A DNA stretch of 64,000 nucleotides from an uncultured Poribacteria bacterium (lineage in GTDB: Bacteria > Poribacteria > WGA-4E > WGA-3G), in the NCBI GenBank assembly GCA_951812525.1, contig OX638316.1, forward strand, positions 4,706,506-4,770,505, written 5' to 3'. Shown piece after piece: positions 54,374 to 62,958 of the stretch. A program made the translations under genes and the position numbers. Positions within the stretch are counted from its first letter, which is position 1. Each line of letters opens with the position of its first letter. The notes beneath the pieces are model-generated. The model was not told the origin of the DNA. It saw nothing but the letters and a program-made list of their open reading frames with translations, and ran no database searches.

Positions 54374-55228
54374 TCAATCGATTTGCGGGTCGAGCGCGTC
54401 TCTGAGTGCATCGCCGAGAAGATTAAAACCTAAGACAATCAGGAAAATAGCAATACCCGGAGCAGTGACAGTGAGCGGTGCGCGGCGGATAAACTTTCTG
54501 TTTTCATTGAGCATTGCACCCCATTCCGGTTCGCCGATCTCGGCACCGAGTCCTAAGAAACTGAGTCCTGCGGCATCTAAAATCGCTGCACCGATGCCCA
54601 AAGTGGCTTGGACAATTAGCGGTGCTATACAGTTCGGCAGAACAGTCGTCAGGAGGATACGACCATCGCTCGCACCGATCACCTTGGCGGCGACAACGTA
54701 GTCTAACTCGCGGACTTTCAGGACTGCAGCGCGCAAAATTCGGGCGTACTGAGGGATATAAACGATAGAAACAGCGATAATCGCATTCGTGAGGCTCTGT
54801 CCTAAAATAGTGACAATAACCATGGCGAGGAGGATGCTCGGCATGGCAAGCATCATATCCATCACGCGCATAACCAAGTTATCAAGCCTACCACCGTAAT
54901 AACCAGCGATTGCCCCGAATAGTGTGCCGAACCCGATCGAAAAGGTCATAGCGACGAACCCAACCTTCAGAGAAATCCGGGTGCCGTAGACGATCCTGCT
55001 GAAGATGTCTCGTCCAACGCCATCGGTACCGAGATAATGTACATTCGACCAACCTTTAAGGCGTTCAACAACGTCCGCGTGCCTCGGATCGTGTGTCGCA
55101 ATCAACGGTGCAAAGATAGCAACAACAACAAAGAATAGTATGATGGATGCTCCGATAGTGGCGGAACGGTGTCGTAGTAACTTCCGAAAGACCTGTTGTT
55201 GACTGGTAACGGTTTCCAGCGTGTTCAT
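54374..55228 (-). CDS. Dipeptide/oligopeptide-type ABC permease, DppC-like
   Basis: The 284-aa product has six membrane helices and the N-terminal OppC/DppC pattern (FRKLLRHRSATIGASIILFFVVVAIFAPLIA, HYLGTDGVGRDIFSRIVYGTR). The coupling motif EAA-like loop is in VKVIGASDGRILLTTVLPNCIAPLI. It forms the channel with the upstream DppB-like protein, whose stop codon overlaps its ATG by 4 bp. Neither the substrate-binding protein nor the ATPases are present in the window. Confidence 0.92.
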   Translation of the reverse strand: MNTLETVTSQQQVFRKLLRHRSATIGASIILFFVVVAIFAPLIATHDPRHADVVERLKGWSNVHYLGTDGVGRDIFSRIVYGTRISLKVGFVAMTFSIGFGTLFGAIAGYYGGRLDNLVMRVMDMMLAMPSILLAMVIVTILGQSLTNAIIAVSIVYIPQYARILRAAVLKVRELDYVVAAKVIGASDGRILLTTVLPNCIAPLIVQATLGIGAAILDAAGLSFLGLGAEIGEPEWGAMLNENRKFIRRAPLTVTAPGIAIFLIVLGFNLLGDALRDALDPQID

Positions 55229-56247
55229 CTGGTCGCTTCCTCCACTCGGATGCGCGGGTCGAAATAGGCATACAACATATCTACGATAAGGTTGACGAAC
55301 ATAAAGACGGTTGCGACGAAAAGTACACCGCCTTGTACGGCACGAACGTCGCGCGCCTCAACGGCGGCACGCAACCACGACCCGAGTCCGGGCCAAGAAA
55401 AAATATGCTCGGTTAAGATGGCACCACCCATGAGGTAGCCGAATTCCAACCCGATAATTGTCAAAACAGGTACCATACTATTTTTCATCGCATGCTTGCT
55501 GATGACTTTCCAACGAGGCAAGCCTTTCGCATACGCTGTCGTAATATAAGGCTGGTTCAGCACTTCAAGTAGACTGGAACGGGTCATTCGGGCGATAATC
55601 GCTAACGGGATCGTGCCTAATGTAACTGCGGGAAGGATTAGATGGGCGATGGCGTTCCGAAAGGCGGCAAAGTTTCCTGCAAGCAGTGTATCAATAAGAT
55701 AGAAACCTGTGCGGGACTGGATGTCTAAATCCAAGATGACATCTAAGCGTCCTGTACTTGGGAATATTGGAAAAAAATAGGAAAAAAGTAGGATGAGCAT
55801 CAATCCGAGCCAGAAAATGGGCATTGAGATTCCAGCAAGGGAAACGGACATGGAAAAATAGTCCCAAAACGTTCCACGAGAGACGGCAGCAATAACCCCA
55901 GCAGCGATGCCGAAGAGGATCGAAAAAGCCATCGCTGCGAGGGTCAGCTCAACAGTTGCCGGGAAATAGCGTCTAATTTCGTCGATTACGGGTTGTTTTG
56001 TTTTAAAGGAGCGTCCAAAATCAAGGTGTGCGATATCCCACAAGAATTTGCCGTATTGGTAATACAGGGGCTTGTCTAGACCCATATCCTTTCGGAGCTC
56101 GATGAGTGCTTTTTCGGTAGCACGTTCCCCCAAAATAGCGACAGCGGCATCGCCGGGGATGAGATGCACCATGAAAAACACAAGGAGCGATACGGCTAAA
56201 AGGGACAGACCGATCGAAAGGAAACGTTGGATCAGATATGAGAACAT
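55225..56247 (-). CDS. Dipeptide/oligopeptide-type ABC permease, DppB-like
   Basis: The product (340 aa from 56247) has the DppB N-terminus FSYLIQRFLSIGLSLLAVSLLVFFMVHLIPGD, the DLGRSFKTKQPVIDEI extracellular loop and the cytoplasmic loop TTAYAKGLPRWKVISKHAMKNSMVPVLT. It pairs with the DppC-like protein. The start at 56247 places the first helix at the N-terminus as usual. The 24-codon upstream extension covers a heptamer array and is not convincing. No Shine-Dalgarno sequence is visible, because the array occupies that position. Confidence 0.9.
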   Translation of the reverse strand: MFSYLIQRFLSIGLSLLAVSLLVFFMVHLIPGDAAVAILGERATEKALIELRKDMGLDKPLYYQYGKFLWDIAHLDFGRSFKTKQPVIDEIRRYFPATVELTLAAMAFSILFGIAAGVIAAVSRGTFWDYFSMSVSLAGISMPIFWLGLMLILLFSYFFPIFPSTGRLDVILDLDIQSRTGFYLIDTLLAGNFAAFRNAIAHLILPAVTLGTIPLAIIARMTRSSLLEVLNQPYITTAYAKGLPRWKVISKHAMKNSMVPVLTIIGLEFGYLMGGAILTEHIFSWPGLGSWLRAAVEARDVRAVQGGVLFVATVFMFVNLIVDMLYAYFDPRIRVEEATR

Positions 56248-56250
56248 TAA

Positions 56251-56285
56251 GTTTACAGTTATCAGTTTACAGTTATCAGTTTCTA
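56251..56285. repeat. Heptamer tandem repeat, GTTWWCA-type x5
   Basis: GTTTACA, GTTATCA, GTTTACA, GTTATCA, GTTTCTA. It sits immediately before the DppB-like start codon. Confidence 0.8.
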
Positions 56286-56350
56286 TGAACACAGCACTTC
56301 GCTGACGTACATGAAACAATCATATACTGTGGACGAACGACCGGTGAGGT

Positions 56351-57178
56351 TTAGAAAAATGGGTTGTGTAATTTCTCTTCACCTACGGTAGTGGCAGGAC
56401 CGTGCCCTGGAAAGATTCTAACCGTGTCAGGCAGTGAGAGTAGATTGTCCCGGACGCTGTCAATTTCAGCTTGTAGCGAGATGTTGGGACCTCCGACAGA
56501 ACCGGCGAAGATTGCATCGCCGACGAACGCTGCACTCTGTGTCAGGAAGCTACAACCGCCAGGTGTATGACCCGGTGTATTAACAACGGTTACCATGAGT
56601 TGACCAACAGAGAGGACATCCCCGTGTGCGACTTCAAGGAGTTGCCTATTACTCGGCGGTTTCGGTTCATTCTTATGGATGTAGGTTTCGCATCCGGTAG
56701 CAGTTTGGAGTCGCGTTAGTCCATCGGCGTGGTCCCTATGGGCATGGGTCAAAAGGATTGCGGTCGGATTTACGTTGCGTGTGTCTACTTGTTCCAAAAT
56801 GAGTGCGGGGTGCCCTGCAGTATCAATAATCGCAGCGTCATCGGTGGCTTTGCATATCAAAAGATAGGCATTAACGGGCCATCCACCGAATGGGGCACTA
56901 ATAGTAATAACCTCAAGATTGGTATTGCTTGTCTGCTGAACGACTTCTGGTTCCCACTGCTCTGTCGCAATATCGAGCAATTTGGCACCATCTAAATTGA
57001 GGATTTCTGCGAGACGAAAAACTTGCGATTCTGTCGGTTTTAAGGTATACTGTTCCATACGAGCAAGTTCTGCCTCTGTGATACCTGCAGCGGTGGCGGT
57101 TTGGCTCTGAGACATGTTCTGCCCGCGTCGGGCTTTACCGATGATGTCACCAAATTCATCTTCAAGTGCATAAGCCAT
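56351..57178 (-). CDS. Fusion of XRE-type HTH and metallo-beta-lactamase hydrolase
   Basis: The 275-aa product starts with a lambda-repressor-like helix-turn-helix (IGKARRGQNMSQSQTATAAGITEAELARMEQ, residues about 13-43). A metallo-beta-lactamase domain follows with THAHRDHADGL (H-x-H-x-D-H), a third His in VVNTPGHTPGGC, FVGDAIF and FPGHGPAT. The catalytic domain resembles glyoxalase-II-like thioester hydrolases. A fusion of DNA-binding and hydrolase domains suggests a metabolite-responsive regulator, which is inference. The ATG at 57178 has AAGGAG 9 bases upstream; an upstream in-frame start would overlap the divergent gene. Confidence 0.87.
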   Translation of the reverse strand: MAYALEDEFGDIIGKARRGQNMSQSQTATAAGITEAELARMEQYTLKPTESQVFRLAEILNLDGAKLLDIATEQWEPEVVQQTSNTNLEVITISAPFGGWPVNAYLLICKATDDAAIIDTAGHPALILEQVDTRNVNPTAILLTHAHRDHADGLTRLQTATGCETYIHKNEPKPPSNRQLLEVAHGDVLSVGQLMVTVVNTPGHTPGGCSFLTQSAAFVGDAIFAGSVGGPNISLQAEIDSVRDNLLSLPDTVRIFPGHGPATTVGEEKLHNPFF

Positions 57179-57278
57179 GGTGGTGTTCTCCTTACTTTTT
57201 AATTTTGGGAACATTATAGCAAAAAATTCGGTATAACACAATTGAAAATGCGTTATATAAAAACAAGGAGGCATCCTG

Positions 57279-57851
57279 ATGGGCATTCTAAAAGAAGGTC
57301 ACGAACAGGCAGCGGTATCCCTCGCGCCTATAGAAACGGACATGACGTTGCAGGATTTTCTTGAAAGCGATATAGAGGGGTATGAGTATGTGAAGGGAGC
57401 ATTAATACCAATGCCACCGACTTCAGGAGAACATGGAGATATTAGCACCAACATTTTCTTGTTTTTAGGTCCGTATGTCCATCAAAATCAATTAGGACGT
57501 GTCTATACATCGGACACAGGTTTCCAGATTGGAGATAGGGTGTTGATGCCAGATATTGCGTTCGTTTCATCAGCACGGCTGCCTGAAGACAGGCACAGGG
57601 CATTTGCAATTCCACCAGATCTCGCTGTTGAGGTAGTTTCGCGGACAGATATTCAGTATCGTGTTACTGAAAAGGCATTCGCCTATCTGAACGCCGGGGT
57701 GCGGCTTGTCTGGGTGATTGATCCTGTGGGAAAGACGGTGACAGTATATCGATCAGAAACAGATATCAAAACCCTCACGTACGACGATACACTTAGTGGT
57801 GAGGATGTCGTTGAAGGATTTTCGTGTCAGGTAGCGACACTTTTTGAATAA
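57279..57851 (+). CDS. Uma2-family (DUF820) restriction-endonuclease-fold protein
   Basis: The 190-aa product matches Uma2: TLQDFLESDIEGYEYVKGALIPM at the N-terminus, MPDIAFVS, PPDLAVEVVSRTD and KAFAYLNAGVRLVWVIDP, which together carry the Asp, Glu and Lys of a PD-(D/E)xK nuclease fold. The function of these very widespread proteins is unclear. It is divergent from the XRE-hydrolase gene, and its stop is 9 bp before the isomerase gene. AAGGAGG precedes the ATG. Confidence 0.88.
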   Translation: MGILKEGHEQAAVSLAPIETDMTLQDFLESDIEGYEYVKGALIPMPPTSGEHGDISTNIFLFLGPYVHQNQLGRVYTSDTGFQIGDRVLMPDIAFVSSARLPEDRHRAFAIPPDLAVEVVSRTDIQYRVTEKAFAYLNAGVRLVWVIDPVGKTVTVYRSETDIKTLTYDDTLSGEDVVEGFSCQVATLFE

Positions 57852-57860
57852 GGAGATTTT

Positions 57861-58619
57861 ATGAAGCTTGGTTTAGTTACGTATAATATGGCAAAAGATT
57901 GGGATGTTCCTACAATCATTGAAAAATGTGTGGAAACAGGGTTCAAAGGGGTAGAACTGCGGACAACGCATGCCCACGGTGTTGAAGTTGCGCTTTCGGC
58001 AAGCGAACGTGCAGCAGTGAAGCGACAATTTGATGACTCCCCGATTGAGATTGCTGGCTTAGGCTCGGCGTTTGACTATCATTCCGTGGATCAGGCTGAG
58101 GTTCGTGAGAATATAGAAGGGACAAAGCTGTATTCGCAATTGGCGGCTGACGTTGGTGCTCCGGGCGTTAAGGTGCGTCCGAACGGTCTCCCCGAAGAAG
58201 TGCCTGTTGAAAAGACGCTGGAGCAAATTGGACTGTCATTGCGGGAATGTGGCGCGTTCGCCGCAGACCTTGGTGTACAGATTCGGTTGGAAGTACACGG
58301 CGGTGGCACCTCTGAACTTCGGCATATCCGTACCATTATCGACATCGCTGACCATAAGAATGTTTACGTCTGCTGGAACTCCAACTTTGGTGAGGTGGAA
58401 AACGGCTCTATCCAGAACAATTTCAATCTCGTGAAAGGCAGGATCGGTTTGGTACATATCACGGAACTGCATCGACGCGAGTATCCGTGGCGCGAACTCT
58501 TTACATCGTTGAAAGCGTCTGGATATTCGGGCTATACTCTCGCGGAAATAGCGGGAAGTTCCGATCCGGTGCGCGTGATGAGTTTTTATCGTGCGTTGTG
58601 GGAAGAGTTATCAAGGTAA
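57861..58619 (+). CDS. Sugar phosphate isomerase/epimerase (TIM barrel)
   Basis: The 252-aa product has the xylose-isomerase-like TIM-barrel form: KLGLVTYNMAKDWDVPTIIEKC, GFKGVELRTTHAHGVE, VQIRLEVHGGGTSELRHI, VYVCWNSNF and GLVHITELHRREYPW supply likely metal ligands (Glu, His, Asn). Relatives act on myo-inositol derivatives, tagatose or hydroxypyruvate; the substrate cannot be decided. AAGGAG lies before the ATG. A secreted glycosidase-like gene follows after a MITE. Confidence 0.85.
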   Translation: MKLGLVTYNMAKDWDVPTIIEKCVETGFKGVELRTTHAHGVEVALSASERAAVKRQFDDSPIEIAGLGSAFDYHSVDQAEVRENIEGTKLYSQLAADVGAPGVKVRPNGLPEEVPVEKTLEQIGLSLRECGAFAADLGVQIRLEVHGGGTSELRHIRTIIDIADHKNVYVCWNSNFGEVENGSIQNNFNLVKGRIGLVHITELHRREYPWRELFTSLKASGYSGYTLAEIAGSSDPVRVMSFYRALWEELSR

Positions 58620-58685
58620 ATCAACGTGGGCGCGCCTCCGAGCGCGTCGTTCTCACGGTGCGGAATTGATAACATAGATGGGGAC

Positions 58686-58834
58686 AGGGTCATTTAGTTT
58701 ATATATTTATTTTATATTTGTTATCATATTTCACACTTTTTTACTCCTACAACCCGGTAGGCACGGTTTCCTAACCGTGCCGGAACCGAGAAAAAAATTC
58801 TGAACCACATAATTTCTTAAAACTAAATGACCCT
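58686..58834. mobile_element. MITE-like element, copy 2 (149 bp)
   Basis: AGGGTCATTTAGTTTATAT at the left end and TTAAAACTAAATGACCCT at the right end are inverted repeats. The core is the GGTAGGC-type hairpin (58756-58783). The length equals the copy at 61210-61358. The flanks AGATGGGGAC (left) and AGATGGAGAT (right, 58836) may be a decayed target duplication. The element ends 19 bp before the ATG of the next gene, so it may supply or disrupt that gene's promoter. Confidence 0.8.
58756..58783. repeat. GGTAGGC-type hairpin (copy 6, inside MITE)
   Basis: GGTAGGCACGGTT-TCCT-AACCGTGCCGG. The stem GGCACGGTT/AACCGTGCC differs from the GGCGAGGTT/AACCTCGCC type by paired changes. Confidence 0.8.
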
Positions 58835-58853
58835 AAGATGGAGATAGTTTACA

Positions 58854-61190
58854 TTGTGCAAGTTGCGATTTTACATCTTATCTATAGGGGTATTCTTGTT
58901 GGCTGCTATCGGCATGAGTGCTACACCTGAAACGGTTCGTCTCAGTAACACTACTTGGGACATTGAAATTGTTCCCCAGTCGCTTGCTGTGAATGCCTAC
59001 CCGGTAGACACAGCAATAACAGTACCCGTCTCATCGCGACAGACTGGATTTGGCACTGCCACGGACTTTTCTCATGATGGCAACGTCGTTAGTTGGAAAC
59101 TGCCAGAGCGATTTCTTACCGTTCGTATTGAGCTAATGGAAGACGCACTAATGGTCGAATTCACTCAAGAGGGTCCTGCGGACGAGACACAAACTCTAAC
59201 GTTTCCGGTTATCGAAGACACTGAATCCATCCAGGGCTATATCTTCCCCTTTTTTGAAGGGAGCTATGTACCCAAAGATGATACTACGTGGCAGGACTTT
59301 TTACACGAACAGGGACCGATAAACACAACAGCGGGTCTTTCTATGCCGTTCTGGGGTCTGGACCTTGGCGAGAGAACACTTACCTATATTTTGACGAACC
59401 CATTTAACAATAAGATCTCGTTCAGTAAAACCGCAGGTGCTGCCTTAGGTATGCGGGTATCGCACGCCTTCACACCGAATTGGGAACGGAAAACATACGG
59501 GATGCGTATCTCACTCGGTGCGGGGTCAGCTGTTGCTCCTGCTAAACAATATCGGGAGTGGTTGCAGCAGAACGGAGAATTTGTTTCGTTTGCTGAAAAA
59601 GTTAAGCAGACGCCTGAAGCAGAAAAGTTACTCGGTGCCGCCCATGTCTATTTGTGGGGTGGCAAGCTGCTCAGTCAATACGATGTGACAGATTGGAAGA
59701 AATTCGCTGCGCAACTCAGCCGCGGCGGCGATGAATGGACAGCGAAGAATGTTGAGGCGCGTATCTTCTCGCGTCTGAACACAGAAACGAAGGTCGCAGT
59801 CCGAGAGATTGTTCAGGCACCACACCCATCCAATTACATCCTACGGGGTGTGAGTCGTGCGATAAGTGAACAACTTGAGAAACCGGATTTTTACGATCCA
59901 TACGCTTGGGCAGGGATCTCTGTTATGTCAGAAACAGAGAAGTTGCTTTCGCGAGAGACATCGACATTATCGCTCCCGGAGCTTTATCGGCGCAACTGTC
60001 TTCTGCTCTACGCGGCGTTCCCAAACACATTACGGCATCCGAATGAGTGGGGCGAGGGTCTGTCTGTGAAGCTGCTGGAACGGTTCGCGAGAAATGGGTT
60101 GGATAGGCTCTGGCTCGGTGCTGACTCATGGAAGGACGGGTTTCGGCATCCGACTGCCGTTGCGAAGGCGAAGAAACTCGGTTATCTGGTTGGACCCTAC
60201 GATTCCTACCATAGTATCCATCATCCGAACGAAAAAAATACATGGGAAACCGCACAGTTTGACCTGTCGCTTTATGAAAGTGGGCCGATTGTCAACGCCG
60301 ATGGCAGAAAGAATAAAGGGTTTAAACAGAAGGGGTATCACTTAAGTCCGCTCGTTGCCCAGCCTTATGTTGAAGATCGCGTTAACGGCATTGTTTCGCA
60401 GATGACGACGGACTTTAATTCGTGGTTTATTGATTGTGATGCTTATGGTGAACTTTTTGACGACTATTCCCCATTGCATCCTGCAACGCAGTTTGATGAT
60501 ATGAATGCCCGGCTTGCCCGTATTGCGTGGATTCGGGATGCGCATAATATGGTCGTGGGTTCGGAAGGGGGTGCTGCCTACGCTGCGACGACACTCCACT
60601 TCGCACACGGAATAATGACTCCGGTTATTGGATGGAGTGATCCCGATATGAAAGATAAAACGTCGCCCTACTACATAGGCGGGTACTGGCCCCCTGAAGC
60701 TCCTGCGATCCATGTGAAACAGGTGCCTCTCAAATCGCGTTATTTCTATCTCTATTATGATCCGCGTTTCCGCCTACCGCTCTACCAGATCGTGTTTCAC
60801 GATTCGGTGGTAACGACGAATCATTGGCATTCTGGCAGTCTCAAGTTTAAAAATACGGTGGAGACATTAGCACTGTTAGAGTTGCTCTATAATGTGCCAC
60901 CTTTGTATCATCTGAATACAGCAAGATTTGCCAAGCATAAAGTGTGGATAAAGCGACATTACGCGTTCTTTTCGCCGTTGCATCGGCATGCCGGTGGAAA
61001 GGCAATGACAGACTTTGAGTGGTTAAGTAATGATAAGTTGGTGCAGCGGACTGAATTTGGGGATACGGTTGAGATCTTCGCGAATTTCGGGACAGAGCGG
61101 TTTGAATATGAAGATGTCGCTATTCCAGGACGCGGTGTTGCAGCACGGTGGATTGATACGGGTAAGATTGAGGTGTTTACTGTGGAGTGA
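58854..61190 (+). CDS. Large secreted glycosidase-like protein
   Basis: The 778-aa product has a signal peptide ending near AAIGMSATPE, an N-terminal beta-sandwich (to about residue 260) and a predicted TIM barrel with SQMTTDFNSWFIDCDAYGELFDDYSP (about 525-545). Its Asp residues sit where GH101/GH129-like retaining enzymes carry their nucleophile. GRGVAARWIDTGKIEVFTVE forms a beta-rich end. I recognise the overall plan as glycoside-hydrolase-like but not a precise family. The substrate may be an alpha-linked glycan. The ATG follows GGAGATAG. Its final 100 bp are repeated in decayed form at 63161-63257. Confidence 0.65.
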   Translation: MCKLRFYILSIGVFLLAAIGMSATPETVRLSNTTWDIEIVPQSLAVNAYPVDTAITVPVSSRQTGFGTATDFSHDGNVVSWKLPERFLTVRIELMEDALMVEFTQEGPADETQTLTFPVIEDTESIQGYIFPFFEGSYVPKDDTTWQDFLHEQGPINTTAGLSMPFWGLDLGERTLTYILTNPFNNKISFSKTAGAALGMRVSHAFTPNWERKTYGMRISLGAGSAVAPAKQYREWLQQNGEFVSFAEKVKQTPEAEKLLGAAHVYLWGGKLLSQYDVTDWKKFAAQLSRGGDEWTAKNVEARIFSRLNTETKVAVREIVQAPHPSNYILRGVSRAISEQLEKPDFYDPYAWAGISVMSETEKLLSRETSTLSLPELYRRNCLLLYAAFPNTLRHPNEWGEGLSVKLLERFARNGLDRLWLGADSWKDGFRHPTAVAKAKKLGYLVGPYDSYHSIHHPNEKNTWETAQFDLSLYESGPIVNADGRKNKGFKQKGYHLSPLVAQPYVEDRVNGIVSQMTTDFNSWFIDCDAYGELFDDYSPLHPATQFDDMNARLARIAWIRDAHNMVVGSEGGAAYAATTLHFAHGIMTPVIGWSDPDMKDKTSPYYIGGYWPPEAPAIHVKQVPLKSRYFYLYYDPRFRLPLYQIVFHDSVVTTNHWHSGSLKFKNTVETLALLELLYNVPPLYHLNTARFAKHKVWIKRHYAFFSPLHRHAGGKAMTDFEWLSNDKLVQRTEFGDTVEIFANFGTERFEYEDVAIPGRGVAARWIDTGKIEVFTVE

Positions 61191-61208
61191 TTTGAGATTG
61201 ACAGAGGT
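61178..61208 (+). repeat. 31-bp direct repeat, left copy
   Basis: TACTGTGGAGTGATTTGAGA and the next 11 bases are repeated without change at 61358-61388. This copy includes the last codons and the stop of the glycosidase-like gene. Confidence 0.95.
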
Positions 61209-61209
61209 A

Positions 61210-61358
61210 AGGGGCATTTAGTTTATATATTTACTTTATATTTGTGAATCTTTTCCACCTTTTTTACCTATCCAACCCGGTAGGCACGGTTTCCTAACCG
61301 TGCCGGGCTGACAAAAGAGAACGTTAAACCCAATAATTTCTTAAAACTAAATGACCCT
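61210..61358. mobile_element. MITE-like element, copy 3 (149 bp)
   Basis: AGGGGCATTTAGTTTATAT at the left and TTAAAACTAAATGACCCT at the right are inverted ends, and the GGTAGGC-type hairpin (61279-61306) is in the middle. The copy closely resembles the one at 58686-58834 in length and sequence. It lies exactly between the two 31-bp direct repeats. Confidence 0.85.
61279..61306. repeat. GGTAGGC-type hairpin (copy 7, inside MITE)
   Basis: GGTAGGCACGGTT-TCCT-AACCGTGCCGGG, the same variant as in MITE copy 2. Confidence 0.8.
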
Positions 61359-61388
61359 ACTGTGGAGTGATTTGAGATTGACAGAGGT
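61358..61388 (+). repeat. 31-bp direct repeat, right copy
   Basis: Identical to 61178-61208; it begins at the last base of the MITE-like element. Confidence 0.95.
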
Positions 61389-61443
61389 GAGAAAATGTGA
61401 TATATTTTTGGAAATTTATTTGTAAGGAGATTATTGCAGTACT

Positions 61444-62958
61444 ATGATGAAATATCCCAATCGGACTGCACTTTATGAAGCACATAATATATACCGCGAT
61501 GTTATGCAAGGTTTCATTGTCAGGCGTTTAAAAAAGGTTCAAGGCATAACACCAAAGGAACTAATCAGTGAGATATTGAAGTGCGAATCAATTGACGATC
61601 CCGAAGCAATGATAGATATTAGAGATTTCCCGCGTATTATGAGAGACAGAAACTGTTGGTTTGATGCATTTAGCCAGCTGTTTGGTTCCAGAGGTGCACC
61701 GGATGTCCGGAGTATGACAGGCTTCATAGCGGACGGTCGAAAGCTCTGGGCACACCCACAGAAAAAAGAAGATGTAGATTCCGAACACACTCGAACACAT
61801 CTATCTATTATTGCCGATCTACTCGGAGCAATTAACGAGCTAGACGCAAGAGACGACGTTGAGAATATTCGAGATCAACTTTTTTCAGATGAAGTCGAAG
61901 AACACCCCACGGAAGTAGAGAATGCTGCCCTCAACAAACGCCTCGCTGATACGTCTGACAAACTTGCAGCAGTGGAAGCAGATAAAATTGAATGTGAGAA
62001 ACGCCTTCAAGACGCTCAAGAGCGGTTAGAAGAACTAGAGGAGATAGAAACAGCATGGATGGATAGTGAGAAACAAGCCGAAAAGATGTTGAATGAGTTG
62101 GAAGCAGCCAAAGCGAAACAAAGAGCCAGTGAGAAAAAACGCAAGTCTATAGTAAGTGAACTTGAATCAGCTAAAACAGAGAAGTCTAAATTGACGGAAG
62201 ACCTTAACACTGCGTCAAGTTGGCTGGAAGATGTGGAAAAAGAGAAAGTTGAACTGAAAAAACGGCTAAAGAAAGCGGAAACAGAGAAGACTGAATTAAA
62301 GGAAAATCTTAAAAGTAGGTCTGACCGGTTAGAAAAATTAGAGAAAGTGAAAAAAGAAAATGCTGAACTAAAGAAAGATTTAGAGACAGTGGCAGAAGAG
62401 AAGGCTGAATTGGAGAAACAGCTCAAGACCAAGTCTGATAGTAATATACCCGATTCTGTCACTTTCCAAGATACCATCTTTACGATGGATTTGGACAAGT
62501 ACCGTGTGGTAGGAGACGATATTGCACAAACTTTCTGGCGTTATTGGCATGCACAAAGAAGTGAAGGAAAACAAGCGATGCGGGATGCCGGGTGGAGTGT
62601 TGAAAAAGTAGATGGAGATTGGGAAATAACAATTTCTACAGAAGATTTCCAAGCATGGACAAAAAATGAAGGATCGACAACACAACCTACCGCGCCATTT
62701 CAGGAAAGAACGGAACTGCCCACGGGTAAAGAAATGGAGCAACCTGCTCTTGAACTCCTCAGCGACAGAAGAGAATATCCTCGAAGTGAGATTATAGATG
62801 TACTTACACAGCATTTCTCCCTTAATAATAATCAGCGGAAGAAGTTAAGTCGAAGTGGAAAAGCAGAAGTTTACTTGAGAAATAAGGGGTTGATAGAACG
62901 AACCAGAACAGGTTACTACCGAATAACTTCTCGTGGGCTTGATGTCCTTAGGTCGTAA
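61444..62958 (+). CDS. HEPN (Swt1-like) - coiled coil - Mrr_N-like winged-helix protein
   Basis: The 504-aa product has an N-terminal helical domain with the HEPN motif R99-x4-H104 in ADGRKLWAHPQ, in the arrangement of Swt1-type HEPN domains. A long Lys/Glu-rich coiled coil follows (about residues 155-335, with repeated AEKTELKENL-like heptads) and then a small unassigned domain (about 338-415). The C-terminal winged helix (ELLSDRREYPRSEIIDVLTQ, RKKLSRSGKAEVYL, LIERTRTGYYRITSRGLDVL) is like the N-domain of Mrr restriction proteins, but the Mrr nuclease domain is missing. HEPN domains are frequent RNases in toxin and antiviral systems. A defence role is therefore likely but inferred. It stands alone, without an obvious antitoxin. 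Confidence 0.8.
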   Translation: MMKYPNRTALYEAHNIYRDVMQGFIVRRLKKVQGITPKELISEILKCESIDDPEAMIDIRDFPRIMRDRNCWFDAFSQLFGSRGAPDVRSMTGFIADGRKLWAHPQKKEDVDSEHTRTHLSIIADLLGAINELDARDDVENIRDQLFSDEVEEHPTEVENAALNKRLADTSDKLAAVEADKIECEKRLQDAQERLEELEEIETAWMDSEKQAEKMLNELEAAKAKQRASEKKRKSIVSELESAKTEKSKLTEDLNTASSWLEDVEKEKVELKKRLKKAETEKTELKENLKSRSDRLEKLEKVKKENAELKKDLETVAEEKAELEKQLKTKSDSNIPDSVTFQDTIFTMDLDKYRVVGDDIAQTFWRYWHAQRSEGKQAMRDAGWSVEKVDGDWEITISTEDFQAWTKNEGSTTQPTAPFQERTELPTGKEMEQPALELLSDRREYPRSEIIDVLTQHFSLNNNQRKKLSRSGKAEVYLRNKGLIERTRTGYYRITSRGLDVLRS

